DNA of 59,390 nucleotides from Fusobacterium sp. IOR10 (GCF_010367435.1 NZ_WJWY01000013.1:1-59390); one strand, 5' to 3'. Shown: positions 24,821-34,634, numbered from the stretch's first letter. Numbers and translations are program-made. The notes: a model not told the origin generated them from the letters alone.

Positions 24821-25395
24821 TTCTTGCGTCAAAATCTCCAAGAAGAAAGGAAATTCTTGAAAATTTTGGTTTTAATTTACAAATAAAAACTAAAGAAATA
24901 GAAGAAACTAGCTCCAAAGAAAATATTATAGAGAAAATCAAAGACATTTCAAATAAAAAAGCTTATGAGGTTGCAAATGAAAATAAAGATGACTTTATTG
25001 TAAGTGCTGATACAATTGTTTCTATTAACAACAAAATACTTGGAAAACCAAAAAACCAAGAGGATGTTTATAATATGTTAAGGGAACTTTCTGGAAAATC
25101 CCATGAAGTTATAACTGCTTTTTCAATAATCAATATTAACAAAAATATTTGTTATTCAGATGCTGAGATCACAAAAGTTTTTTTCAATGAAATAACTGAT
25201 GCTGACATTAAATGGTATATAGAAACTAAAGAACCCTTTGATAAAGCTGGAAGTTATGGAATTCAAGGAAAGGGGGCTTTGTTTGTTAATAAAATAGAAG
25301 GGGATTTCTTTTCTGTTATGGGATTTCCTTTAGGTAAATTTTTAAGAGCTTTAAAAAAATTAAATATAGATTTAAATTGTTTAGAAAAACTATAA
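24817..25395 (+). CDS. maf: Maf-type nucleoside triphosphate pyrophosphatase
   Basis: A 192-residue house-cleaning enzyme that hydrolyses modified or non-canonical nucleotides such as dTTP/UTP analogues, releasing pyrophosphate. Family motifs: N-terminal ILASKSPRRKEIL, the acidic SADTIVSI (about residues 67-74), and KEPFDKAGSYGIQGKGA near the C-terminus. Length is normal. Linked to septum control in Bacillus. It lies between the coupled membrane protein and mreB, in the usual maf-mreB order. Confidence 0.93.
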   Translation: MILASKSPRRKEILENFGFNLQIKTKEIEETSSKENIIEKIKDISNKKAYEVANENKDDFIVSADTIVSINNKILGKPKNQEDVYNMLRELSGKSHEVITAFSIININKNICYSDAEITKVFFNEITDADIKWYIETKEPFDKAGSYGIQGKGALFVNKIEGDFFSVMGFPLGKFLRALKKLNIDLNCLEKL

Positions 25396-25410
25396 CTTGA
25401 GGTGAATTTA

Positions 25411-26457
25411 ATGAAAAACATATTTAACAGATTTTTAAGCCTGTTTTCTGAAGATTTAGGAATAGACTTGGGTACTTCTAATACTCTTATATGTGTTAGA
25501 AAAAAAGGCATACTACTTAACACTCCCTCTGTAGTAGCTTTCAACAACAGATCAAAGGAAGTTTTTGCTGTGGGAGAAGAAGCTAAAAATATGATAGGAA
25601 GAACCCCTGCCAACATAGAGGCTATCAGACCACTTAAAAATGGAGTTATAGCTGATTATGAAGTTACTGAAAAAATGTTAAGAGCATTTTATAAAATAGT
25701 AACCAATGGAAAAAAATTATCTGCACCTAGGGTTTTAATTTGTGTTCCTGCAGGAGTTACTCAAATTGAAAAAAGAGCTGTTATAGATATTAGTAGAGAA
25801 GCTGGAGCTAGGGAAGCCTTCCTTATTGAAGAACCTATGGCTGCTGCTATTGGAGCTGGAATAGATGTGTTTCAACCTGAAGGAAATCTAATTGTAGATA
25901 TTGGAGGAGGAACCACTGAAATTGGTGTTGTTTCTCTAGGAGGAATCGTTATAACTAAATCTTTAAAAATAGCTGGAGATAAATTTGACTCCCTTATAAT
26001 TGATTACATTAGAAAATCTCATAACATTCTTATTGGATACAAAACAGCAGAAACTTTAAAAAAAGAAATTGGAGCAGCTGTTACTTTGGAAGAGGAATTA
26101 TCATATGGAATAAGTGGAAGAAACCTTATATCTGGACTTCCTGTTAACATTGAAATAACTTCCACTGAAATATCATCAGCACTGGAAGAAACAACTGACC
26201 TAATAGTGGAAGAAATTAAACTTATACTTGAAAAAACCCCTCCTGAACTTGCTTCAGATATTAAAAAAACAGGGATTTATTTAACAGGTGGTGGAGCATT
26301 GCTTAGGGGGTTAGATAAAAAACTTTCCCATTCTTTAAAGCTAAATGTCACTGTTGTTGAAAATCCTTTAAATGCTGTAATTGATGGTATTTCTATTTTC
26401 TTAGAAAACTTCAACAAATATATACCAGTTTTAATGTCTACTGAAAATAATTATTAA
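25411..26457 (+). CDS. mreB: Rod-shape determining protein MreB
   Basis: A bacterial actin homologue, 348 residues, that guides lateral cell-wall synthesis under the membrane. Motifs: DLGIDLGTSNTLI (phosphate 1), VDIGGGTTEIGVVSLGG (phosphate 2), and LTGGGALLRGL (adenosine region). An open GTG at 25402 lies inside the Shine-Dalgarno (GAGGTG), so the ATG at 25411 is preferred. A short amphipathic N-terminus (MKNIFNRFLSLFS) fits a membrane-binding helix. mreC and mreD are not adjacent, which is unusual compared with many rods. Confidence 0.93.
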   Translation: MKNIFNRFLSLFSEDLGIDLGTSNTLICVRKKGILLNTPSVVAFNNRSKEVFAVGEEAKNMIGRTPANIEAIRPLKNGVIADYEVTEKMLRAFYKIVTNGKKLSAPRVLICVPAGVTQIEKRAVIDISREAGAREAFLIEEPMAAAIGAGIDVFQPEGNLIVDIGGGTTEIGVVSLGGIVITKSLKIAGDKFDSLIIDYIRKSHNILIGYKTAETLKKEIGAAVTLEEELSYGISGRNLISGLPVNIEITSTEISSALEETTDLIVEEIKLILEKTPPELASDIKKTGIYLTGGGALLRGLDKKLSHSLKLNVTVVENPLNAVIDGISIFLENFNKYIPVLMSTENNY

Positions 26458-26518
26458 TTTTAGTTTATAAATGTAGGGTTTAACACTCTACATTTATATT
26501 TTAATTAGGAGGAAAATT

Positions 26519-27067
26519 TTGGATAACAAAAATCAATTGGATGATATTAAAAATCAAATTGAAGCCATTTTGTTAATTGGTGGTGAAGATATAAAAATAA
26601 AAGATTTATGTGAATTTTTTTCCCTATCTATTGATAAAATAATCCCTATAATTTATGAATTAAAGGGGGAACGGAAATATTCTGGGATAAACATTGAAAT
26701 TAATGGAGATTTCATTTACCTTGTATCAAATGCTAAATACGGAGAAATTGTTAATAATTTCTTTGAACAAGAAAAAAAACCTAGAAAATTATCCATTCCA
26801 TCCCTTGAAACTTTATCAATAATCGCTTATAATCAACCTATTACAAAATCTGAAATAGAAAGTATTAGGGGAGTAAAAGTAGATAGTATCGTGGGAACTA
26901 TGGAATCTAAAAAATTTATTAGAGTTTGTGGGAAAAAAGAAAGTATAGGAAGGCCTAACCTCTATGAGGTTACTGAAAAATTCCTTAAATATTTAGGTAT
27001 TGACACTGTGGAAGAATTACCTAAATATTTTGAATTTAAGCAACATTTAAATGATTTAAACAACTAA
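26519..27067 (+). CDS. scpB: Segregation and condensation protein B
   Basis: The winged-helix kleisin partner of the SMC-ScpA condensin complex, acting on the chromosome. It has 182 residues. Two winged-helix domains are visible. The central IPSLETLSIIAYNQPITKSEIESIRGV is the family signature, followed by GRPNLYEVTEKFL. The start codon is TTG at 26519, directly 8 bases after AGGAGG; no better ATG exists upstream. scpA is not next to it. It lies between mreB and the pseudouridine synthase gene. Confidence 0.9.
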   Translation: MDNKNQLDDIKNQIEAILLIGGEDIKIKDLCEFFSLSIDKIIPIIYELKGERKYSGINIEINGDFIYLVSNAKYGEIVNNFFEQEKKPRKLSIPSLETLSIIAYNQPITKSEIESIRGVKVDSIVGTMESKKFIRVCGKKESIGRPNLYEVTEKFLKYLGIDTVEELPKYFEFKQHLNDLNN

Positions 27068-27085
27068 ATTTTAAAAGGATAAATA

Positions 27086-27799
27086 ATGGAAAAGATTAGA
27101 ATAAATAAGTACCTAGCTAGTTTAGGAATAGATTCTCGAAGAGCAATAGATAGAATGGTTGACAGTGGAAGAATTACTGTAAATAATAAGGTGGCCACTG
27201 CAGGTTTAAAAGTTGATAGCACTGATAAAATATTTATTGATGGAACTTCAATTAAAAAAACAAAAAATGAAAAATTATATTTTATGGTAAATAAACCTCA
27301 AAAGGTTTTATCTGCTGTTAAGGATACTAGAGGAAGAAAACTTGTTACTAAATTAGTTAAAACTGAAGAAAGAATATTCCCAATAGGAAGACTTGATTAT
27401 GACACTGAAGGATTAATTATTTTAACAAATGATGGGGAAATTTATAATAAAGTCATCCATCCTAGAACTGAAATTTACAAAACATATTATGTGGAAGTTT
27501 CAGGAAGTGTTAGTATGACTAGTTTAAACAAAATAAAAAAAGGTATTTTAATTGAAGATAAAATGACTCTACCTGCAAAGGCAAAGGTTATCTCTTCAAC
27601 TACTGCTCGTACAACACTTAATATAGCTATTAAAGAGGGTAGAAACAGACAAATAAGAAAAATGTTTGATCTTGTTGGACATAAAGTGATGTTTTTAAAA
27701 AGAATATCCATTGGAGAATTGGAGCTAGATCCTGCTTTAAAACCAGGAGAATCTAGACCACTTAAAAAGAAAGAAGTAAATTATTTAAACTCTATTTAA
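27086..27799 (+). CDS. rRNA pseudouridine synthase (RluB/RsuA family)
   Basis: A 237-residue enzyme that isomerises uridine in ribosomal RNA. Residues about 3-50 form an S4 RNA-binding domain (RINKYLASLGIDSRR). The catalytic domain has the family motif GRLDYDTEGLIIL with the catalytic Asp104, and the conserved IKEGRNRQIRKM at about 197-208. The scpB-rluB order is common in Firmicutes and Fusobacteria, favouring RluB (23S position 2605 in E. coli numbering), but RsuA or RluE-type specificity cannot be excluded. Confidence 0.9.
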   Translation: MEKIRINKYLASLGIDSRRAIDRMVDSGRITVNNKVATAGLKVDSTDKIFIDGTSIKKTKNEKLYFMVNKPQKVLSAVKDTRGRKLVTKLVKTEERIFPIGRLDYDTEGLIILTNDGEIYNKVIHPRTEIYKTYYVEVSGSVSMTSLNKIKKGILIEDKMTLPAKAKVISSTTARTTLNIAIKEGRNRQIRKMFDLVGHKVMFLKRISIGELELDPALKPGESRPLKKKEVNYLNSI

Positions 27800-27820
27800 A
27801 ATCAAATTAGGAGGAAACAA

Positions 27821-28108
27821 ATGGCTTTAACTAAAGAAGAAGTACTAAATGTTGCAAAACTTGCAAGACTTGAATTTAGTCCTAAAGAAATTGAAAAATA
27901 TCAAAAAGAACTTAATGACATACTAAATTATATTGATATGTTAGATGAAGTTGATGTTAGTGAAACAACAGTATTATCCCAAGTAAATGATGATGTTAAC
28001 AACTTAAGAGAAGATGTTATAAAGGACTCTCTTTCTGTTGAAGAAGCTCTATCAAATGCTCCAGAATCTATTGATGGATCATTAATCGTACCTAAAGTTA
28101 TGGGATAA
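27821..28108 (+). CDS. gatC: Asp/Glu-tRNA amidotransferase subunit C
   Basis: A small 95-residue subunit of the GatCAB amidotransferase that tethers GatA to GatB and helps convert Glu-tRNA(Gln) or Asp-tRNA(Asn) into the amidated form. The start MALTKEEVLNVAKLARLEF and the middle DILNYIDMLDEVDVSETTV are typical. It lies 26 bases before gatA and follows AGGAGG. The gatC-gatA-gatB order is the usual one. Confidence 0.95.
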   Translation: MALTKEEVLNVAKLARLEFSPKEIEKYQKELNDILNYIDMLDEVDVSETTVLSQVNDDVNNLREDVIKDSLSVEEALSNAPESIDGSLIVPKVMG

Positions 28109-28134
28109 TAAAATTTAATCTAGGAGGATTTTGC

Positions 28135-29604
28135 ATGAATAATATTTGTAACTTTACAGCTTTAGAGCTTAGAGACAAAATAGCAAAGAGAGAAATAACT
28201 GCTGTGGATGCTTTAAAGGCTGTATATGAAAAAATAGAAAAAACTGACAATGTAATTGGAAGTTTTGTTTACTTAAGAAAAGAAGCAGCTTTAAAAGAAG
28301 CTAAAATAATTGATGAAAAAATAGAAAATGGAGAAAAAGTTGGGATTCTTGCTGGAGTTCCAGTTTCTGTTAAGGATAATATGGTTTCTTTAGACGATCT
28401 AACTACATCTTGTTCTAAAATTCTTTATAATTACAAGGGAATATATGACGCCACTGTTGTTAAAAAATTAAAAGAAGCAGGGGCAATTATAATAGGAAAA
28501 ACCAATATGGATGAGTTTGCAATGGGAGGAAGTACAAAAACTTCATACCAAAAGCTAACTAAAAATCCTTGGGATACTTCAAAGGTTCCTGGAGGAAGTA
28601 GTGGAGGAGCTGCAGCTTCAATAGCTGCTAAACAATGCTTTATTTCCCTAGGTTCTGACACTGGAGGAAGTATTAGACAACCTGCTTCTTTTTGTGGAGT
28701 TGTAGGTCTTAAACCAACTTATGGAAGAGTTTCTAGATATGGGCTAATGGCCTTTGCATCTTCTTTGGATCAAATTGGACCTGTTGCTAAAAATGTAACT
28801 GACATAGCTTTAACTATGAATGTTATTGCTGGACCTGATGAATATGACGCCACTGTTAGTCCAAGAGAAGTTCCTGACTATACTAAATCTTTAAATAAAG
28901 ATATTAAAGGAATGAAAATAGGTATTCCAAAGGAATATTTTGTTCAAGGATTAAATCCTGAAATAAAAAGAATAATGGATGAATCAATTGAAAAATTCAA
29001 AAGTCTTGGAGCTGAAATTGTAAATGTATCTCTACCTCACACTAAATATGCTCTACCAACTTACTATGTTCTAGCACCTGCTGAAGCAAGTTCAAATCTA
29101 GCTAGATTTGATGGAATAAGATATGGTTACAGAAGTCCAAATGCAAAGGACTATATTGACCTATATGTTAAATCTAGAAGTGAAGGATTTGGTACAGAGG
29201 TAAAAAGAAGAATAATGATAGGTACCTATGTTTTAAGTGCTGGTTTCTACGATGCATATTTTAAAAAGGCTCAAAAGGTTAGAGCTCTTATTAAAAAAGA
29301 TTTTGACGATGTTTTTGAAAAAGTAGATATTATTCTTACACCTGTTGCTCCATCAACTGCCTTTGCTCTTGATGCAGTAAAAACACCACTAGAATTATAT
29401 TTAGAAGATATATTTACACTTTCTGCTAATCTTGCAGGAATTCCTGGGCTTTCTATACCAGCTGGAATTGCTAATAATTTACCTGTAGGTGTTCAATTAT
29501 TAGGAAAACATTTTGGAGAGGAAAACTTAATTGCTGCAGGACACGCATTTGAAAAAATAAGAGGGGAATTTAAACTTCCTGAAGGAGCTGATAATAATGA
29601 ATAA
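28135..29604 (+). CDS. gatA: Asp/Glu-tRNA amidotransferase subunit A
   Basis: The amidase subunit, 489 residues, that frees ammonia from glutamine. The Ser-cisSer-Lys triad is intact: Lys80 (SVKDN), cis-Ser155 (GGSSGGAAA) and catalytic Ser179 (GSDTGGSIRQPA). The ammonia passes to GatB. Its last 8 bases overlap gatB, so translation is coupled. Confidence 0.96.
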   Translation: MNNICNFTALELRDKIAKREITAVDALKAVYEKIEKTDNVIGSFVYLRKEAALKEAKIIDEKIENGEKVGILAGVPVSVKDNMVSLDDLTTSCSKILYNYKGIYDATVVKKLKEAGAIIIGKTNMDEFAMGGSTKTSYQKLTKNPWDTSKVPGGSSGGAAASIAAKQCFISLGSDTGGSIRQPASFCGVVGLKPTYGRVSRYGLMAFASSLDQIGPVAKNVTDIALTMNVIAGPDEYDATVSPREVPDYTKSLNKDIKGMKIGIPKEYFVQGLNPEIKRIMDESIEKFKSLGAEIVNVSLPHTKYALPTYYVLAPAEASSNLARFDGIRYGYRSPNAKDYIDLYVKSRSEGFGTEVKRRIMIGTYVLSAGFYDAYFKKAQKVRALIKKDFDDVFEKVDIILTPVAPSTAFALDAVKTPLELYLEDIFTLSANLAGIPGLSIPAGIANNLPVGVQLLGKHFGEENLIAAGHAFEKIRGEFKLPEGADNNE

Positions 29605-31033
29605 ACAATGGGAATCAGTAATTGGACTTGAAGTCCACCTTCAACTTAAAACTGGTACAAAGGTTTGGTGTAGTTGTAGTACTGACTATGATTCTGATAA
29701 ACCTAATACACATACTTGTCCTATTTGTTTAGGACATCCTGGAGCTTTACCAAAGCTTAATAAAAAAGTTTTAGAGTATGCTATTAAAGCAGGACTTGCT
29801 CTAAACTGTAAAATAAATAATGAAAGTACCTTTGATAGAAAAAATTATTTCTATCCTGATACTCCTAAAAACTATCAAATAACTCAATTTGATAATTCCT
29901 ATGCTGGAAAAGGTTATCTTAATATTAATGTAAATGGAAAAGAAAGAACAATTGGAATTACTAAAATTCAAATAGAAGAAGACGCTGGTAAATCTATTCA
30001 TGGGGCAAATGAATCATATATTAATTTTAACAGAGCTTCAATGCCTCTTATTGAAATAATATCAGAACCTGATATGAGAAGTTCAAATGAAGCCTATGAA
30101 TATTTAACTCTTCTTAGAAATACTCTTAAATATACAAGAATAAGTGATGTATCCATGGAACTTGGTTCTTTAAGATGTGACGCTAATATTTCAGTTCATC
30201 ACAAGGGAGAACCTTTTGGAACTAGAGTGGAAGTTAAAAATCTAAACTCTTTTAAAGCTGTTGCTAGGGCTATAGATTATGAAATTAATAGACAGATCAA
30301 TGTTATTGAAGCTGGGGGAGAAATTCATCAAGAAACTAGAAATTGGGATGATGAAACTCAAATAACAAAAATCATGAGAAGTAAAGAGGAAGCTATGGAT
30401 TATAGATACTTCCCTGAACCTGATTTATTAAAGGTTGTTGTAACTGATGAAGAAATAAGTAAAATCAAAGAAACTATGCCTGAAGATATTGTAGCTAAAA
30501 TAAATAGATTTGTAACTGACTACAAAATTCCTCAATATGACGCTGACATTCTTTGTTTAGATATTGAACTTGCAAATTATTTTGAAAAAGTTGTTAAGGA
30601 AAGCAACAACCCTAAAATTAGTTCTAGTTGGATTCTTAATGAAGTTTTAAAATATCTAAAGGATAACCATATGGAAATTGGTAACTTCCCTATTTCTCCT
30701 GAGGATTTAGGAAAAATAATTAAACTTATTGATAAAGATGTTATTTCTTCAAAAATAGCTAAAAAATTATTTGAAATTAAATTAAATGATAAAAGGGATC
30801 CTGAAGTTATTGTTAAAGAGGAAAAAATGGCTCAAGTTGCTGATAGTGGAGCTATTGAAGCCCTTGTAGATGATGTACTTAAGAATAATCCTAAACTAAT
30901 TGAAGATTATCACAATGCTGATGAAGGTAGAAAACCTAGGGTTCTTAAGGGACTTATGGGTCAATGTATGAAACTTTCCAAAGGTAAGGCTAATCCTAAA
31001 ATGGTTACTGATCTTTTATTAAAAAAACTATAA
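29597..31033 (+). CDS. gatB: Asp/Glu-tRNA amidotransferase subunit B
   Basis: The kinase/transamidase subunit, 478 residues. The N-terminal catalytic cradle contains the zinc-binding cysteines (WCSCSTDY and HTCPICLGHPGALP). The C-terminal YqeY-like tail (about 400-478) contacts tRNA. The gene ends 41 bases before the small ORF at 31075. A functional GatCAB implies that tRNA-Gln and/or tRNA-Asn are made by the indirect route. Confidence 0.96.
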   Translation: MNKQWESVIGLEVHLQLKTGTKVWCSCSTDYDSDKPNTHTCPICLGHPGALPKLNKKVLEYAIKAGLALNCKINNESTFDRKNYFYPDTPKNYQITQFDNSYAGKGYLNINVNGKERTIGITKIQIEEDAGKSIHGANESYINFNRASMPLIEIISEPDMRSSNEAYEYLTLLRNTLKYTRISDVSMELGSLRCDANISVHHKGEPFGTRVEVKNLNSFKAVARAIDYEINRQINVIEAGGEIHQETRNWDDETQITKIMRSKEEAMDYRYFPEPDLLKVVVTDEEISKIKETMPEDIVAKINRFVTDYKIPQYDADILCLDIELANYFEKVVKESNNPKISSSWILNEVLKYLKDNHMEIGNFPISPEDLGKIIKLIDKDVISSKIAKKLFEIKLNDKRDPEVIVKEEKMAQVADSGAIEALVDDVLKNNPKLIEDYHNADEGRKPRVLKGLMGQCMKLSKGKANPKMVTDLLLKKL

Positions 31034-31074
31034 ATTTTAATTATAAATTGCAATAAATTAAAGGGGGTATACTC

Positions 31075-31293
31075 ATGTTAGAATTATTAAAGGAATTAAA
31101 TGCCGAAAAATTTGATATTGTATGTGCTGGAAGAAAATACTACAGCGTTAGAATTGTAGGATGCAAACATAATTTTTTAATTGTTGAAACTAAACAAGAC
31201 AATAAAATGCTTGTTAATGTTGACTCTATTTCAACTATAACACCTGCAAAGGATTTTGCATATGGAACTATAGTTAAAAATATTAGATTGTAG
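31075..31293 (+). CDS. Small hypothetical protein, 72 aa
   Basis: Not recognised with certainty. The 72 residues read as a compact beta-rich, SH3/Sm-like fold (FDIVCAGRKYYSVRIVGCKH, then LIVETKQDNKMLVNVDSIST). No signal peptide or helix-turn-helix is evident. It follows an AAGGGGG site and ends 24 bases before the terminator, so it is the last gene of the gat operon. The Sm/Hfq-like appearance is a guess from residue pattern. Confidence 0.75.
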   Translation: MLELLKELNAEKFDIVCAGRKYYSVRIVGCKHNFLIVETKQDNKMLVNVDSISTITPAKDFAYGTIVKNIRL

Positions 31294-31316
31294 TATATAA
31301 ACATAGTATATATAAA

Positions 31317-31347
31317 CAGTTCCTTCAGCTTTAAGCTGGAGGAACTG
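31317..31347 (+). terminator. Terminator of the gat operon (shared TTCCTTCAGC family)
   Basis: The stem CAGTTCCTTCAGC / GCTGGAGGAACTG with a TTTAA loop and one G-U wobble in the plus-strand RNA, followed by TTTTTTATTTTT. The wobble fits plus-strand use. Confidence 0.85.
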
Positions 31348-31417
31348 TTTTTTATTTTTATTAATCGAGATTGAATCTATTACTTATTTATCATTTTGAA
31401 AAATTAATCTTTTCTTT

Positions 31418-32539
31418 TTATAAAGTTTCATTAAAACTTTGAAGTCTTGTTTTTATTTGTTCAAAAGATGTCATTTCTAAGTCTATTTCTATCATAATAT
31501 TTCTTATATTTTTATCATTTAATTCTTTATAATATATTGGATAATCAAATTCTTCTGGATCACAGAATTTCATCATACATACTATAACCGCATCTGCCTC
31601 ATATTTTTCATACATATCTATCAACATTTTCCCTCTTACCTTTTTAGGATCTGTTGCTAGTGCACATCCGTCAAAATCTTGCCACCATTTTGCTAATCTT
31701 TCTAGAGGAGTTTTTCCTTCAGGTACATCAATTCTAAATTGACGAGATTCTTGAGCTAAATCATCTGCAACAACTGCAAAATTTTCTGATTTCATTATTT
31801 CTAATACTTCTCTTGGTTCTGCCATTATTCCAGTTAAAATAACTTTTTTACCTTCCCAAGGTTCTATTTTTAATTTTTTTATCTCATTTATAAAATCTCT
31901 AACATATTCTGTATGTTGCTTTTTAGTTATAAACCATCTTGATTTAATAACATTATGCCTAATTATTGGATCTATTATTTGAGGATATTTTGCTGCTATT
32001 TCAGTAAACTCTCTCATAACTTTTCTGTTTTCATTATAAATTTCTATACTTTTATTTATAGCTTCATCTGTAATTTTAACATCTAATATTTCTTCTAATT
32101 TTCTACGAACTATTTTATATTCTTCTTCTAAAAATAAATTAGCTGCTTTTATTTTTCTATTTTGAGGATGAGTAAATACTATAGTTTGACATTTCCCATG
32201 CCATTTTTGACTGAAACATTTTAAAGTATCACAAGGAACAGACATTAATACTGCAGATAGATTATCAAAAGCTCCTTCTAATTCCATTTCCATAATTGAT
32301 TGCATAATTGAACAAGCAAAAGCTGGCAAATATGTTCTTGCTTTTGATATTTCATGATGTCCACCCCAAATACCTACTGGTAAATATCCCGCTGCATCTA
32401 TTAGTTCTTCTGGTGCATATACTGGTAAAACTCCTACTGCCCCTTTTCCTGTTTCTTTTTTATGATTTTTTATTGCTTCTACTGGATTTGATGATATATG
32501 TTCAAATAAATCAATAAATTTTTTTAAATTTTCTTCCAT
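31418..32539 (-). CDS. lcdB: 2-Hydroxyacyl-CoA dehydratase, smaller subunit (LcdB/HgdB-like)
   Basis: One half of the oxygen-sensitive dehydratase that removes water from a 2-hydroxyacyl-CoA by a ketyl-radical mechanism, here proposed to act on lactoyl-CoA. It has 373 residues, close to the 374 of known LcdB. Conserved cysteines for the 4Fe-4S cluster lie in FACSIMQSIME, VPCDTLKC and MKFCDPEEFDYP. I use the ATG at 32539; a GTG at 32554 falls on the Shine-Dalgarno GTGGAGG. It directly follows the larger subunit and ends the minus-strand arm. HgdB of glutamate fermenters is an alternative; the neighbouring lactate genes favour lactate. Confidence 0.85.
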   Translation of the reverse strand: MEENLKKFIDLFEHISSNPVEAIKNHKKETGKGAVGVLPVYAPEELIDAAGYLPVGIWGGHHEISKARTYLPAFACSIMQSIMEMELEGAFDNLSAVLMSVPCDTLKCFSQKWHGKCQTIVFTHPQNRKIKAANLFLEEEYKIVRRKLEEILDVKITDEAINKSIEIYNENRKVMREFTEIAAKYPQIIDPIIRHNVIKSRWFITKKQHTEYVRDFINEIKKLKIEPWEGKKVILTGIMAEPREVLEIMKSENFAVVADDLAQESRQFRIDVPEGKTPLERLAKWWQDFDGCALATDPKKVRGKMLIDMYEKYEADAVIVCMMKFCDPEEFDYPIYYKELNDKNIRNIMIEIDLEMTSFEQIKTRLQSFNETL

Positions 32540-32554
32540 ATCTTTAACCTCCAC

Positions 32555-33814
32555 TTAGTTTTCTTCATTCATTATTTCATCTAATGCTTGTACACGAGTT
32601 TCATATTGAGCTGGTGAATAATTTCTAGGATCTGTTTGGTCTCCATCGAAACTAGTAAATGGTAATCCTGTTTTTTCTTGAACTATTGCAGCTGTTTCAG
32701 AGTTCAAGAAACTCATTAATTTACAACTTCTATTTGTATGATAAAGAACTCCATCACATTTTCCATCTTGTACTACATCTGTTAATACTTTAGCTCTATT
32801 ATCTAAACAAGTATTAATATATATTCTAGTATAAGCCTCTGCCATTGAACTCATATCACCTGGAGTATATTCTAGATTCCATAATCCTGGGTAAGCAGAT
32901 CCTGTCATTATAATTCCTAAATTTTTAAGTGTCTTAAATGTATGTCCTAAATTAGGCCAAACAGCAATCCCTTCCCAAGTAATTCTTTTCTTTTCATTTC
33001 CTTTTAAAGCATATTGTTTATTTTTTAATTTTTCTTCTAATTCATCTGCAAATTTCTTAAATGTTATTTCTGCATAGTCTCTACTTCTTGCACAAACTAT
33101 TAAAGCCATATAGTTAAACATATCAAAACAGTTTAATGGAGATGGTTTGTATTGAGACATTTTAGCAAGTCTATTCCATTGTGCTACTGAACGTTGAGTT
33201 TGTTTTTGAACCTCTAAAAATTTATCATAATCGAATTTCTTTCCTGTAATTTTTTCTAATTGACTTATAGCTTCTTCAAATTGAGACGCTATATAATTTT
33301 TAGCATATTGAGGAATTGGCATTGTATGATTAAATGGAACATCTATAATAATACATGGTATATTTAATTCCTTTGCTAAATTTTCATACCATTTCAATAA
33401 AGTATTACAAATATTATTACAAGTAATAACTAAATCAGGTAAAGGTACATCTGCTGCTGGGGAATTTTTTAATTTTTCTGGAACTTTTCCTGTTAAAGCT
33501 TTTTCTTTTAATAATTCCATATACCCTAAATTTACTCTAGCATAAGAACATATATCTAGTGAGTAACCTTTTTGATCAGCTACTTCTAACATGTCCAATG
33601 ATCCTTTTCTTGCTCCTATTCCTGCTGCATGAGTTTCAGGATAAACCATGGCTATATCCATTGCTACACAAAATTCTGGTGGTGCCACTGAAGCTGACCA
33701 ACAAACTAAACGTCCTTCTTTTTTAGCTTGTCTTGCTTCTTCATCCAATGTTCCTTGATAATAAGCTAGTAATTCTTTAGAGCTCATATTCTTTATATCT
33801 TTTTTCTCATCCAT
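32555..33814 (-). CDS. lcdA: 2-Hydroxyacyl-CoA dehydratase, larger subunit (LcdA/HgdA-like)
   Basis: The partner subunit, 419 residues (known LcdA is about 428). Family features: VCWSASVAPPEFCVAMDI near residues 37-54, then DICSYARVNLG, ITCNNICNTLLKWY, and LYHTNRSCKLMS close to the C-terminus; these cysteines bind a second 4Fe-4S cluster. It lies 3 bases after the activator gene and is followed at once by lcdB. The SFDGDQTDPRNYS tail near residue 390 is also typical of the family. The exact substrate is inferred from context. Confidence 0.85.
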   Translation of the reverse strand: MDEKKDIKNMSSKELLAYYQGTLDEEARQAKKEGRLVCWSASVAPPEFCVAMDIAMVYPETHAAGIGARKGSLDMLEVADQKGYSLDICSYARVNLGYMELLKEKALTGKVPEKLKNSPAADVPLPDLVITCNNICNTLLKWYENLAKELNIPCIIIDVPFNHTMPIPQYAKNYIASQFEEAISQLEKITGKKFDYDKFLEVQKQTQRSVAQWNRLAKMSQYKPSPLNCFDMFNYMALIVCARSRDYAEITFKKFADELEEKLKNKQYALKGNEKKRITWEGIAVWPNLGHTFKTLKNLGIIMTGSAYPGLWNLEYTPGDMSSMAEAYTRIYINTCLDNRAKVLTDVVQDGKCDGVLYHTNRSCKLMSFLNSETAAIVQEKTGLPFTSFDGDQTDPRNYSPAQYETRVQALDEIMNEEN

Positions 33815-33817
33815 AAC

Positions 33818-34612
33818 TTAATCATCTCTCCTTTTTTTTAAAATTTCTTCATATGCATATATTGCTGCTCCTAAAGCTCCAGTTAATTGAGGATTTGAAG
33901 CAACTATCACATTTCTATTTAAAGTTTCTCTTAATGCACGAACAACTCCTGTATTTTTAGCAACTCCTCCACACATAACTATATCATCTTCTAGTGGAGT
34001 CCTTTTAGCTAACCCACTAACTTTATGAGCTACTGAATTATGAACACCTGCTATTATATTTTCTGTTGTTGCCCCTTTAGATAGTTGAGATATAACTTCT
34101 GATTCTGCAAAAACTGTGCATGTACTACTTACAGTAACTGGAGCCTCTGCTTTTTCATCATAACCCTTCATTTCATCCAAAGGAATTTCTAAAATTTTTG
34201 ACATAACAGTTATAAACCTTCCTGTTCCTGCAGCACATTTATCATTCATAAAAAATTTATCTATTTTACCTTTAGGATTTAAACTGATTGCCTTTGCATC
34301 CTGACCACCAATGTCTATAATAGTTCTTGCTTTTGGAACTAAAAAGTGAATACCTTTAGCATGACAACTTATTTCACTTATCTGTTTATCTGCTTCAGAA
34401 AAACCAAATCTACCATATCCAGTTACAACAATTTGCTCTACATCTTTTCTTTCTAGTTTAGATTTTTTCAAAACATTTTCTAATATTATTTTAGGTCCTT
34501 TGCTTCCTATCCCCACTTGCAAAACATCTGTTGCTATAATTTCTTTTCCATTTTTCAAAATAACTGCCTTAGAAGATGATGACCCAATATCTACTCCAGC
34601 TGTATAGTGCAT
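33818..34612 (-). CDS. lcdC: ATP-dependent activator of 2-hydroxyacyl-CoA dehydratase
   Basis: A 264-residue BadF/HgdC-type activator that carries a 4Fe-4S cluster shared by a homodimer and fires one low-potential electron into the dehydratase using ATP. The actin-like ATPase motifs GVDIGSSSSKAV (start) and IIDIGGQDAKAI (about 98-109) are present. The two cluster cysteines are Cys126 (KCAAGTGRF) and Cys165 (SSTCTVF). The gene is in the order activator-lcdA-lcdB, as in dehydratase clusters of Clostridia and Fusobacteria. Confidence 0.92.
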   Translation of the reverse strand: MHYTAGVDIGSSSSKAVILKNGKEIIATDVLQVGIGSKGPKIILENVLKKSKLERKDVEQIVVTGYGRFGFSEADKQISEISCHAKGIHFLVPKARTIIDIGGQDAKAISLNPKGKIDKFFMNDKCAAGTGRFITVMSKILEIPLDEMKGYDEKAEAPVTVSSTCTVFAESEVISQLSKGATTENIIAGVHNSVAHKVSGLAKRTPLEDDIVMCGGVAKNTGVVRALRETLNRNVIVASNPQLTGALGAAIYAYEEILKKRRDD

Positions 34613-34634
34613 ATTTCCTCCTAACTAATTTGTG

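Noticed and set aside
26465-26500. Intrinsic terminator between mreB and scpB
   Set aside because: AAATGTAG / CTACATTT can pair, but the loop is large, the stem weak and the following tract is not a clean T-run, so I did not list it.
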